64,000 nt of DNA from NCBI RefSeq assembly GCF_040256395.1, contig NZ_CP158298.1, positions 372,001-436,000 of the forward strand, written 5' to 3'. The stretch comes from Deinococcus sonorensis KR-87 (GTDB lineage Bacteria > Deinococcota > Deinococci > Deinococcales > Deinococcaceae). Within the stretch, counting starts at the first letter, position 1, and each line of letters starts with the position of its first letter. Below the pieces are notes generated by a model. That model was not told where the DNA came from. It was given only the letters and a program-made list of their open reading frames with translations, and did no database searches. Of the stretch, positions 44,418 through 52,638 are shown piece after piece. The translations under genes were made by a program, and so were the position numbers.

Positions 44418-47400
44418 GCGGTCGCTCCGCGCTCCACGGCCGCCGTGTCGGGCAGGCCCCAGTGCGCCAGGAAGGCGGGTCGACGGTCGGCGGGCAGGGT
44501 GGCGGCCAGGCTCCGGGCGAGCGGCAGTCCCCCTGGGTCGGCCGGGTCGGCCCGGTACAGCCGCAGCCGGTCCAGCGGCGGCAGGTGGTCCAGCTGCAGC
44601 GCCTCGCGGACCGCGGCCAGCGGCGCGGGGTCGTCGTCCCCCAGCCCGCGGGCCACGTGGACCCGCAGGGCGAGAGCGAGCGGGCGCAGGCTCGGCTCAT
44701 TGATGGTGTCCAGCACCCGGGACGCGCCCGGCGCGTCTCCCAGCGCCAGCAGCACTTCAGCGCGCAGCGCCCGCTCGTCCTGCTCGCCCTCGCGCTCCGG
44801 GGCGGCGCCGGAGGGCGGGGCGGCGTCCAGCGCGCGCAGCGCGCCCGCGGGGTCGCCCGAGGCCAGCAGCGCGCGGGCGTGTTCGGTGCGGCCTGTCCGT
44901 GCGTCCCCCTCGTGCTCGCCCGCCCCGATCAGCCGGGTGAGCTCCGCCGCCGCCGCCCGGGCGCCCGCCGCGTCGCCGAGGGCGACGAGCAGCCGGACGA
45001 GCTTGACCCGGCGGACCAGCTGCTGGGTCCGCTGGCCCAGCGCGTCCGCCGAGCGGCACGCCGCCTGGTACGCCGTCAGGGCCGGGCCGAGCCGCCCGCG
45101 CAGCAGCTGCACGTCCCCCAGGCGGTGCTGGAAATCCGCCTCCAGCTTCGGGTCCGCGGCGTCGTACACGAGGTCGAAGCCCTCCTGCAGGGCCGCCACC
45201 GCGGGGTCGAGCTGCCCGGCACGCACGTGCACCTGGATGACGTTGATCAGAAAGGCCGTGTGCAGCCGGAGGTCATGTATGGCGCGCGCCTCGCGCAGCC
45301 CCGCCTCCAGGTCCCGCACGGCCCCCGCGAGGTCGCCGGCGCGGAACGCCACGCGGGCCGCGCTGTTGAGCACCAGCGCGACCGCGTGACGGTCCTGGGC
45401 GGCCCGGGCGAGGTCCAGGCTCTCCTGAATCAGGGCGCGCGCCTCGTCCATCCGGCCTGCGTCCAGCAGGCCCGGCAGCAGCGACCCCAGGATCGCCCGG
45501 CGGCGCACGTTGCTGAGGGGTGAGACCGCCAGCGCCGCCCGCAGGTGCCGTTCCGCCGCGGCGGGCCGCCGCAGGTTCGCCTCGGCGGTGCCGGCGAGGT
45601 GCAGGGCGTGGGCCCGCAGCTCGGGGGCCACCTCGGGGAGCGGCAGCGCCCCCGCCATCAGGCGGCCCAGCTCCTCGTGCCGCCCCAGGTCATCCAGCAA
45701 CGCCGCGCGCCGCGTCAGGACGGTGACGTGCGCCTCGGGCGTGCCGAGCTGTTCGGCGAGGACCGCCAGCCGGTCGATCTCCCGGCCGCGCGCGTCGCGG
45801 TCGTCGAGGTGAACGCACAGGTCGGCCCGCTGCCGTTGCCACGCGAAGGCGTCCTCGGGAGGGGGGGCGGACGCCAGCGCCCGCTCCAGGTGCTCGAGGG
45901 CCTCCCGGTAGGCGTACACGCCGCGGGCCGCGTCCGCCGCCCGGACGTGCCAGCGGGCCGCCTCCCGCGGCTGTCCCGCGGCCTGCAGGTGCTCGGCGAT
46001 CTGCGCGGGCGGCGCCGAGCGCGTCTCCAGCACGCCCGCGAGGCGGCGGTGCAGCAGCCGCGCCCGCTCGGGCGACATGGCGGCGCGCACCGAGCGCCGC
46101 ACCAGGTCGTGCGGAAACGCGTACCCGGGCCCGCGCGGCTCCAGCAGGCCCCGGCCGGTCAGGCCCTCCAGCGTCTCCAGCGCCTCCCACTCGGAGGCGG
46201 CCGTGACCGCCGCGAGGTCCTCCAGAAAGAACGGGTCGGCGCTCACTCCCGCCGCATCGAGGAAGCGCCGGCCGAGCGGCCCGAACGCCTCGACCCGGCG
46301 CAGCACCGCCTCCTGCACGCCGGGCGGGATCGGCAGCTCCGCGTAATCCACGGTCCGGTCGTCGTAGGGGGTGCTCCACACGCCGCCCTCGATCCGCAGG
46401 GTGCCCGCCGCGTGCAGGGCCCGCAGCGTCTCCATCAGGAAAAGGGGATTGCCGGACGTCGCCCGGTGCAGCCGCCCCGGGAACAGCGTCGCGCCGGGAT
46501 TCCCGGAGAGGGCCCCCACCAGGCGGCGCACCTCGTCCTCGCTGAGGCCGCCGAGGGGGAGGACGTGCAGGACCCCGTCCCGCTTCAGCCCGGACAGCGC
46601 GGCGCGGCACGCCGGGGACCGGTCCAGGTCGGGCGTGCGGGCGGTGGCGAGCAGCCGCGGGGGGTGGGCCAGCCCGCGGGTGCGCTGCGCGAGGCCCGCC
46701 ATCAGCTCCAGCGTGCTCCCGTCGGCCCACTGGATGTCGTCGAAGACCAGGGCACCCTCCTGCCCCGCGGCGGCCAGCAGGGCGCGGGTGAGGCCCTCCA
46801 GGAACCGCGCGCGGTTGTCGTCCGGCAGCGGGGCCGCTCCCGCCAGTTCCGGCACCAGGCGCGCCGTCTCGGCGCGCCACGGCTCCTCCAGCGCCCGCAG
46901 CCGCTCGGCGGCGCGCACGTCCTCCAGCGCCGCGCGCAGCGCTCCGGCGACCGGGGCGAGCGGCGTGTCGCGGGTGACTTCCAGCGCGCGGCACACCACC
47001 GGCACGCCGAACGACGCCGCGAAGGCGAGCGCGAGCCGGGTCTTGCCGACCCCCCCGTCTCCCTCCAGCAGCGCCAGGCCACAGGGCACCGCCTCCAGCG
47101 CCGCCCAGGTGCCCTCGCGGCCCACCAGCGGCGGGCGCAGCGGGATCGGCTCGGTGGCCGGTGCGGCGCGCTCCGGCTCGACCCGCTCCGGCCTGGCCGC
47201 CGCCACCGCTGCCGTCTCGGGCAGCGGGTCCAGCCCGAGTTCCCGGGCGAGCAGCGCGCGGAACTCCTGATAGCGTTCGCGCGCCTGGGCCCGCTCGCCC
47301 AGCGCGTGGTGCAGCCGGATCGCTTCGCGCTGGTGCGTCTCCTGCAACGCGTCCTCGGCGAGCACCTCGAGGTGGGCTTGCAGCGCCCCGCGCAGGTCAC

Positions 47401-47872
47401 CCGCCGCTTCCCGGGCCGCCGCTCGGGCGGTCATCGCGCGGCGCCACGCCTGGGTCAGCCGGTCGCGCTGCGCCTGGCGCCACTCCTCGAACCCCCCGGC
47501 GCCCTCCACGTCCACCCCGTCGAGGAGCGGCCCCCCGTACCGCCCGAGCGCCGCCTCGTGGTCGCCCGCCGCCTCGAACGCCAGGACGTCGAGGGCGTCC
47601 ACCCGCACCTCCGGCGTGAGGCCGACCGTGTCGGGCGTGGCGACGAGGTACGGCGCCAGGGCCGAGCGGCCCAGGCGGTACAGTTCCTGCCGCAGGTTGT
47701 GCCGCGCCCCGTCGGGTGGGAGGTCCGACCACAGCAGCCCGGCCAGCCGCTCGCGCGGGGTGGGCCCCTCGAGGGCGACGTAGGTGAGCAGGGCGAGCGA
47801 CTTGCGCGACGGTGGGCGCACCGCCTGTCCCGAGACGACCAGCGACGGAGTTCCGAGGAGCCTTGCCTGCAC
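44414..47872 (-). CDS. BTAD-domain AfsR/SARP-like ATPase regulator with TPR region
   Basis: Large regulator of 1152 residues. Residues 1-95 resemble the OmpR-type winged helix of SARP proteins (LALLTYVALEGPTPRERLAGLLW). The bacterial transcriptional activation domain follows (95-220). A STAND-type NTPase has Walker A GDGGVGKT at 271-278 and a Walker B-like LVFDDIQWAD around 380, and the C-terminal 500 residues are helical TPR-like repeats. Start is GTG 47872 with AGGAGGTG upstream. Both the ribosome site and start codon lie within an 18-bp stem (47866-47916). Such proteins switch on ligand and ATP binding. Its stop overlaps the globin start. Confidence 0.9.
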   Translation of the reverse strand: MQARLLGTPSLVVSGQAVRPPSRKSLALLTYVALEGPTPRERLAGLLWSDLPPDGARHNLRQELYRLGRSALAPYLVATPDTVGLTPEVRVDALDVLAFEAAGDHEAALGRYGGPLLDGVDVEGAGGFEEWRQAQRDRLTQAWRRAMTARAAAREAAGDLRGALQAHLEVLAEDALQETHQREAIRLHHALGERAQARERYQEFRALLARELGLDPLPETAAVAAARPERVEPERAAPATEPIPLRPPLVGREGTWAALEAVPCGLALLEGDGGVGKTRLALAFAASFGVPVVCRALEVTRDTPLAPVAGALRAALEDVRAAERLRALEEPWRAETARLVPELAGAAPLPDDNRARFLEGLTRALLAAAGQEGALVFDDIQWADGSTLELMAGLAQRTRGLAHPPRLLATARTPDLDRSPACRAALSGLKRDGVLHVLPLGGLSEDEVRRLVGALSGNPGATLFPGRLHRATSGNPLFLMETLRALHAAGTLRIEGGVWSTPYDDRTVDYAELPIPPGVQEAVLRRVEAFGPLGRRFLDAAGVSADPFFLEDLAAVTAASEWEALETLEGLTGRGLLEPRGPGYAFPHDLVRRSVRAAMSPERARLLHRRLAGVLETRSAPPAQIAEHLQAAGQPREAARWHVRAADAARGVYAYREALEHLERALASAPPPEDAFAWQRQRADLCVHLDDRDARGREIDRLAVLAEQLGTPEAHVTVLTRRAALLDDLGRHEELGRLMAGALPLPEVAPELRAHALHLAGTAEANLRRPAAAERHLRAALAVSPLSNVRRRAILGSLLPGLLDAGRMDEARALIQESLDLARAAQDRHAVALVLNSAARVAFRAGDLAGAVRDLEAGLREARAIHDLRLHTAFLINVIQVHVRAGQLDPAVAALQEGFDLVYDAADPKLEADFQHRLGDVQLLRGRLGPALTAYQAACRSADALGQRTQQLVRRVKLVRLLVALGDAAGARAAAAELTRLIGAGEHEGDARTGRTEHARALLASGDPAGALRALDAAPPSGAAPEREGEQDERALRAEVLLALGDAPGASRVLDTINEPSLRPLALALRVHVARGLGDDDPAPLAAVREALQLDHLPPLDRLRLYRADPADPGGLPLARSLAATLPADRRPAFLAHWGLPDTAAVERGATA

Positions 47873-47916
47873 CGCCCACCTCCTGGGTCCAGCTTACTGG
47901 AGGTGGGCGGTGCAGG
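47866..47916 (-). promoter_or_regulatory. 18-bp perfect inverted repeat burying the ribosome site and start codon
   Basis: Arms 47866-47883 and 47899-47916 are exact complements around a 15-base loop. On the minus-strand mRNA the second arm reads GGAGGTGGGCGGTGCAGG, which contains both the Shine-Dalgarno site and the GTG start of the regulator gene. If transcription begins upstream, the first arm would mask both. A TAAGCT in the loop could instead be a -10, making the repeat a DNA operator. Confidence 0.85.
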
Positions 47917-47969
47917 TGATTCAGGTGACCCGGGCCAGGGGCAGCCGCCCACACCGGGCTGGAGCCGGC

Positions 47970-48947
47970 TCAGGGGAACACGAAGCCCAGGATGCCGCGC
48001 GTGCCCGAGTCGCCGGCGACGATCAGCGTCCCGTCCGTCTGGAAGGCCATCGCGCGGATGAGGTCGTCGCGGGACATCATGTCGATGGTGGTCTTGCCCC
48101 CCGCGCCGAAGGTGGCGTCCAGGGTGCCCGCCGCCGTGTACTTGGCGAGCGCGAAGTCCCGCGTGCCGTCCGGGCGGGTCGTGTAGCCGCCCGCGTACAC
48201 CTGGCCGCTGTCGGTGATCAGCACGCTCGTCGCGTTGTCGGCGCCGGTGCTGAAGCTGGTCGTCACCAGGCCGTCGGTGCTGAAGGCCGGGTCGGGCGAC
48301 CCGTCGGGCCGCAGGCGAGCCACGGCGAAGCTCCACTTGGCGGCGGCGTCCGCGCTGCGGCCCGCCAGGGCGACGCGGGTGCTTACCGCGTTGTAGCGCA
48401 CCGCGGAGGCCGCGCTGTCCCCCACCCCGAACTGCAGCCCCTTGAGGCCGTCGCCGCCCCCGAAGGTCGGGTCGAGCAGCCCGTCCTCGGTGAACCGGGC
48501 GAGCAGCACCCGCATCCGGCCGTCCTGCCGCGCCCAGCCGACCATCAGGGGCCGGGCGTTCATCATGGTTACGCTGCCCAGGCTGGTGCCGCCACTCGCG
48601 TTCGGGATGCTGAAGCCGTACGCGCCGTCGCCGCTGAAGCTCTTGTCGAGGACCCCGCCCGCCGTGTACACCGACGTGATCCCCCGGAGCGGCGAGGCGT
48701 TCACGTACCCGGCCCCGAACACCCGGGTCCCGGTCGCCGCGAGGTCATTGATGTGGCTCTGGGTGGTGTCGTCCTGCATGACCGTCATGGCGTAGCCGGT
48801 GTGCTGGCCGCCGAACGCCCAGTCGGTGGAGCCGTCGGCGAGCCTGAACGACTCGACGACCTGCTGGTGGGTGTCGTAGTGCATGCCCACCTGAATGCCC
48901 GCGGAATAGCCCTTGAATTCCTTCCGCACGCTGCCACTCACCAGCAC
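47970..48947 (-). pseudogene. delta-60-repeat protein, 5' truncated
   Basis: The frame encodes about 325 residues that align with residue 154 onward of the lipoprotein at 42511 (RVLVSGSVRKE against RVLVSASARKE), with the same last five delta-60 repeats and ending. The signal peptide, lipobox and first two repeats are missing; the nominal start GTG 48947 falls in mid-repeat. In-frame codons upstream add only GIALQGD before similarity ends near 48975, where unrelated replication-gene sequence begins. The product, if made, would be cytoplasmic. It lies 97 bases upstream of the BTAD regulator on the same strand. Confidence 0.75.
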
Positions 48948-49009
48948 CCGGTCCCCCTGGAGGGCGATGCCATGCGCCCTGCGAGGTGGCGGTGACGCCC
49001 CGCTTTGGA

Positions 49010-49266
49010 CGGTGGGCCAGGCCGGGGCTGACCTGACCCGCGAACCCGGTGCTGATGACGTTCATCACGCCCTCGCCGACCGCCCTACGGAGGAACAGGT
49101 GCGGCCGCTGGGTCCCGGCTTGGCCGCGGTGCTCGGCGCCCTCGAGCCGGACAAGGCCGCGTTCGCTGCTCACAACGCTCGCGACGATCAGGATTGCGCA
49201 GCGGAGGCGGCGCTGGCCGACGAACGGAACCGAGTTCAAGGCACCGGCACGGGATGGAACGGATGA
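49010..49266 (+). pseudogene. 3' part of an unknown gene coupled to the DnaC-like gene
   Basis: An open frame with protein-like content (ALADRPTEEQVRPLGPGLAAVLGALEPDKAAFAAHNARDDQD) ends at TGA 49264-49266, overlapping the next gene's ATG as ATGA. That coupling is typical of phage or plasmid replication genes placed before a helicase loader. No start signal is seen, and its left boundary coincides with the cut end of the delta-60 gene, so its 5' part is probably deleted. Confidence 0.4.
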
Positions 49267-50044
49267 CGGTCCCTGACCTCTGTCGCCTCTGTCAGCAGGC
49301 CCCCCGCACCGACCGCGAGTGCGGCGCCGGCTGGATCAAGGTGCCGTCCCAGGCCTCCGATGGCCGCCCGGCGATGGCGCGCTGCAAGCAACGGGAAGCG
49401 CACCGCCGCGGCCACCAGCAGGCCACTGGACTCGTCGCCGCTGGGCTGAATGATGCCCGCTCCCAGGCGAACTGGGACGACCTCACGCGGCTCCACCGCT
49501 CCTGGCTCGCCGCCCGCGAGATCAGCGAAGTGATCTCCGAAGGGCTGAACATCGGATGCGTCCGCCCCACCGGCATCGGCAAGACCCTGGCGGCCGTGCT
49601 GATGTATCGCGCCGCCAGCCAGGCCGTGCACACGGTCATGACGCTCGACTGGACCCGCTTCCTGGAGGGCATGCGCGACGGGTACACCGACCGCACTCAG
49701 GAACCCGAAGGGAAGACGTTCGAGCGGGTGTGTGCCGCAGACTTGCTGCAGCTCGATGACATGGCCAGTGGGGAGACGACACGTACACCAGCAGCCGCTT
49801 CGAGAAGGTCATCGGCCGGCGCCAGGACGCGCAGTTCCCGACGATCCTCACCGCCAACCTCCGCATTCAGAACCTGCACGACTTGCTCAGAGAGCGAGCC
49901 GCCAGCTGGGCGCACGGCCGGGTGATCGAGCTGGTGTTCGACGGCCAGCGCTTCCGGGAGCAGACCGACCGACGCGGATGTCCGCGCTGGTCGGCAGCAT
50001 CGGGAAGGGCGCCCAGGGACCGGCCTGACCAGAACCGGAAATGA
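49263..50044 (+). pseudogene. DnaC/IstB-like ATPase gene with a frameshift
   Basis: Helicase-loader-like ATPase of about 260 residues. N-terminal Cys pairs (CRLCQQAPRTDRECGAGW) resemble a zinc-binding region. The P-loop is PTGIGKT and Walker B is LLQLDDM. Just after it, near 49763-49770, the frame breaks; another frame continues GDDTYTSSRFEKVIGRR, TILTANLRIQNLHDLL and RVIELVFDGQRFR to TGA 50044. One inserted base restores the protein. Such genes occur in phages, plasmids and IS21-type elements. No IstA-like transposase is seen, so a replication module is more likely. Confidence 0.7.
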
Positions 50045-50168
50045 CCGGAACGTGGATACTGAAGTTCAGTCACGTGACGTGCAGGAGGGCAAGCCTTTCA
50101 TCGCCGTCCGGCAGACACAAGAAGCGGTCCGCATGGGCCGGCCGAAGGGTGTTGTCGGGTTTCCGCGA

Positions 50169-50462
50169 TCACTCAGAGGAGCGTCTTCGGCGCTGCCCAC
50201 GCCGTTGAGGAGGAGTGGCGACCGGTTCAACCAAGCGATAGGTGTTGACGGCCACCCGCTCGAAATCAACGTACTGATGGTGCGGATCGCGGGTCGCGTT
50301 GCGGCACATCCGGGACGACACATGCTGCTTGATGGTGTTCATCGTGTAGGTGGTCCCCCGGGCCAACATGCCCTCCACCACGTCACGAACAGTAAAAACC
50401 CGGTCGGGCTGGTGTTCGACTAGCCCAGCAACGACCTCGAGGATTTCGTCCCGGCACGTCAT
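50169..50462 (-). CDS. small winged-helix-like protein (DUF7669-like)
   Basis: Predicted 97-residue protein from ATG 50462. The sequence (CRDEILEVVAGLVEHQPDRVFTVRDVVEGMLARGTTY, TIKQHVSSRMCRNA, YVDFERVAVNTYRLVE) has the pattern of a small helical winged-helix domain like DUF7669, often found near restriction or accessory genes. The C-terminus is Arg-rich. No ribosome site is obvious. Lies between the DnaC-like relic and other small accessory genes. Confidence 0.6.
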   Translation of the reverse strand: MTCRDEILEVVAGLVEHQPDRVFTVRDVVEGMLARGTTYTMNTIKQHVSSRMCRNATRDPHHQYVDFERVAVNTYRLVEPVATPPQRRGQRRRRSSE

Positions 50463-50937
50463 CCCGGCAATATTCAGGACGAATGTAAACCCGCAGTGAT
50501 ACGGCAGTCGCGGTTCCTTCAGCTGGCCTGGAGCAACCGTTGATGGCTCTTGAGGTCGATCAGAGCGTTGACGATCACGGCAGCCTCTCAGCCGGTCTGG
50601 CTCGCCGGGGCTCCCGCTGCGCCTCGGTGCGAAGCAGCACAGGAAAGCGGACCTGCAAACGGTCCGCGATGCCTGCATCCAGGGTTTACGCGGCGTGACT
50701 CGAGTGACTCCGTTTGGAGGACTTCTGCCAGCGCTTACGAGTTTCTCGGTGACCAGCCATGCGCGAAAGCATGTCTTCCCAGCCCCCGGTCAGGGTCAGA
50801 AAAAAGGTGTAGACCGCGCTTTTTCTCATCGTGGCTCCATTGTAGGGAGCTCTGTGACAAATCTGTCAGAAATATCTGCTTGCGTTGGGGGTACGCCGAC
50901 GGGGGCATACACAACGTTGACCCGAGGGGACCACAGA
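50463..50937. other. 475-base region, no clear gene
   Basis: No convincing protein. Bases 50800-50930 are AT-rich for this genome and contain TTGTAG, GACAAATCTGTCAG and GCATACACAACG, which could include a promoter for the small frames downstream. Confidence 0.35.
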
Positions 50938-51138
50938 TGACGCTGCGCTCTGGTGGCCGGCCGGCTCTGACCCTGCTGGCGTTGGTGCGCTGGAGCGAGA
51001 GGGCCTCCTCCCTCCCGCACTCGACCGCTGAAGCGACTGATCGACCTCGACCTGGTGCGATGGCCGGAAGGCGCCGAGGCAGGGACGCTCACCAAACAGG
51101 GCCGCTCTGTGGCCCGCACTCTGGAGGCCGGACGGTGA
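50938..51138 (+). pseudogene. decayed small gene in three frames
   Basis: ATG 50938 opens MTLRSGGRPALTLLALVRW. The sequence then makes sense as GLLPPALDR in a second frame and as RLIDLDLVRWPEGAEAG, TLTKQGRSVARTLEAGR in a third, ending at TGA 51136-51138, which overlaps the next start. Together they resemble one small protein broken by two indels. The family is unknown. Confidence 0.35.
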
Positions 51139-51341
51139 TCCCCTACCTGTGCAACGAGATTGTCGAGAAGGTCCGCCGGAGGCTTACCGGCCCTGGCTTT
51201 AGCGAGGAGCTGGCCGACCACATGGCGGCCTGCTGCCGCTACGACGACCCGTATGACGATGACCACTGGGCGCAGGCGCTGTGGTCAGACGTGCTGACCC
51301 TGCTGGCTGTTGAGCAGCCGGTCGACGTGGTGGGCCGATGA
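51135..51341 (+). CDS. small hypothetical protein (68 aa)
   Basis: Predicted 68-residue acidic protein from GTG 51135, with GGAGG seven bases upstream and a GTGA overlap with the preceding decayed frame. The sequence VIPYLCNEIVEKVRRRL, DHMAACCRYDDPYDDDHWAQAL is helical and protein-like. No family recognised. Confidence 0.5.
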   Translation: MIPYLCNEIVEKVRRRLTGPGFSEELADHMAACCRYDDPYDDDHWAQALWSDVLTLLAVEQPVDVVGR

Positions 51342-51346
51342 TGGTG

Positions 51347-51571
51347 TCAGGCGGCCGACTGCAGCTGCGAAGAACCCTCAGGTCCCATCGTCCGCTGGAC
51401 CACCTGGGCAATCAGAACGTACCCCAGTGCCGTTGTGAGCGGCGCGAGCAGGGACAGCACCGTCTGGATCCAGCCTAGGGCCGAGCCTCTCGCCACGATC
51501 GATGCGGGCGTGGAGAGAAACATGACGGTCTGAATGATGGTCAGCGCTGCCCCGCAGTCCAGCAGCGCCAC
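51347..51571 (-). CDS. small two-helix membrane protein
   Basis: Predicted 74-residue protein from GTG 51571. Two hydrophobic segments at about 5-28 and 34-58 (SLLAPLTTALGYVLIAQVV) are separated by a short loop. No ribosome site is clear. The regular hydrophobic pattern suggests a real membrane protein; the family is unknown. Confidence 0.45.
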   Translation of the reverse strand: MALLDCGAALTIIQTVMFLSTPASIVARGSALGWIQTVLSLLAPLTTALGYVLIAQVVQRTMGPEGSSQLQSAA

Positions 51572-51649
51572 CAGAACCCCGCGCTGCGTGCCTGCCCTGA
51601 CTCATGAAGCCACTCGAGAGCCGGACGGCTCACGCTGACCTGGGGGACG

Positions 51650-52525
51650 TCAGCGCTGTTGATCCAGGAAAAAGTTGATGAGCGTCTCAGCCACCTGGTC
51701 CGGCGCTTCCTCTGCCATGTGGTGACCCGAAGCGATTGAGTGACCGGAAAGCTCAGTGGTCCACGGCCGCCAGACGTTCAGGACATCCCCATAGAGCTCG
51801 GCCAGATCATCCTGCTCACTCCAGAGCACGAGGGTCGGGCATTGCAGCCTCCGGCCTGCCGTCCGGTCCTCCCGGTCATGCTGTTGGTCAATCGTCAGGC
51901 CTGCCCGGTAATCCTCGACCATGCCATGGACCGTCTCCGGATCGTGGATGGCCCACTGGTAGTCTTCGTAGTTTCCGGGGCCCATCTCGGTGGCCATTGT
52001 CGGTGAATGGCGGTACCAGGCGTTCGGATCCTGCAGGATGGCCCGCTCCGGTTTTTCCGGTTGAGCGAAGAAAAACCAATGCCACCAGGCTTGAGCGAAC
52101 TTCGCGTCGCACCGCTCCAGCGCTTCGAGAAGAGGGACACTGTCGAGGACGGCCAACCGCGTCACAACGCCTGGGTGGTCCATCGCGGTTCGGAATGCGG
52201 TGTAACTGCCCCGATCATGGCCGGCCAGATTGAACGTCTCGAACCCCAGATGCCGCATCAGTGCCACGGAATCTCTGGCTTTGGCGCGTTTCGACGAGCC
52301 CTCGTGGTGGGGTTGATCGGCCGGTTTGCTTGAGCGTCCGAAGCCGCGCAGGTCTGGACAGACCACCGTGAAATGCTGCGCGAGCATCGGTGCGACCCGG
52401 TGCCACGTTGTATGGGTTCTGGGGTGACCATGCCAGAGCAGCAGGGGAGGACCCGAACCGCCGTGTCTGACCCGTAACGTCGCTTCTGGAAGTTCAATCA
52501 TCTCCAGCGCGAAGTCTTGAAACAT
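51650..52525 (-). CDS. haloalkane/haloacetate dehalogenase-like alpha/beta hydrolase
   Basis: Alpha/beta hydrolase of 291 residues in the fluoroacetate-dehalogenase/epoxide-hydrolase group. The nucleophile is Asp104 in AGHDRG rather than Ser, which marks dehalogenases and epoxide hydrolases. His268 (SGHHMAEE) is the catalytic base, and HWFFFAQP supplies the halide-pocket His-Trp pair. Arg105 is present, but the second carboxylate-binding Arg of fluoroacetate dehalogenases is Tyr108 here, so a haloacetate substrate is doubtful. Start ATG 52525 is preceded by TATATT five bases upstream, suggesting a leaderless mRNA. Confidence 0.87.
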   Translation of the reverse strand: MFQDFALEMIELPEATLRVRHGGSGPPLLLWHGHPRTHTTWHRVAPMLAQHFTVVCPDLRGFGRSSKPADQPHHEGSSKRAKARDSVALMRHLGFETFNLAGHDRGSYTAFRTAMDHPGVVTRLAVLDSVPLLEALERCDAKFAQAWWHWFFFAQPEKPERAILQDPNAWYRHSPTMATEMGPGNYEDYQWAIHDPETVHGMVEDYRAGLTIDQQHDREDRTAGRRLQCPTLVLWSEQDDLAELYGDVLNVWRPWTTELSGHSIASGHHMAEEAPDQVAETLINFFLDQQR

Positions 52526-52638
52526 AGCTCAATATAGGCGGGCGACTTGACAGAAAGATCCGGTCCTGCAGAACGGAGGGCTGTTTGCAGAACAATGGGA
52601 GGGCGTCGGCTGTTGACTGGTTTCCTCTCAGGTGAACG

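Noticed and set aside
47866..47916. Intrinsic terminator of the delta-60 gene
   Set aside because: The stem has no following T-run and its second arm contains the next gene's ribosome site and start codon.
45545..48061. An open frame of more than 800 codons on the plus strand
   Set aside because: It is antisense to the BTAD regulator, whose domains and ribosome site are clear; the translation is Arg/Pro/Gln-rich with no motif.
49263..50044. IS21 IstB insertion sequence
   Set aside because: No IstA transposase or terminal repeats are visible, and the N-terminal Cys pairs suit phage or plasmid DnaC-like loaders.
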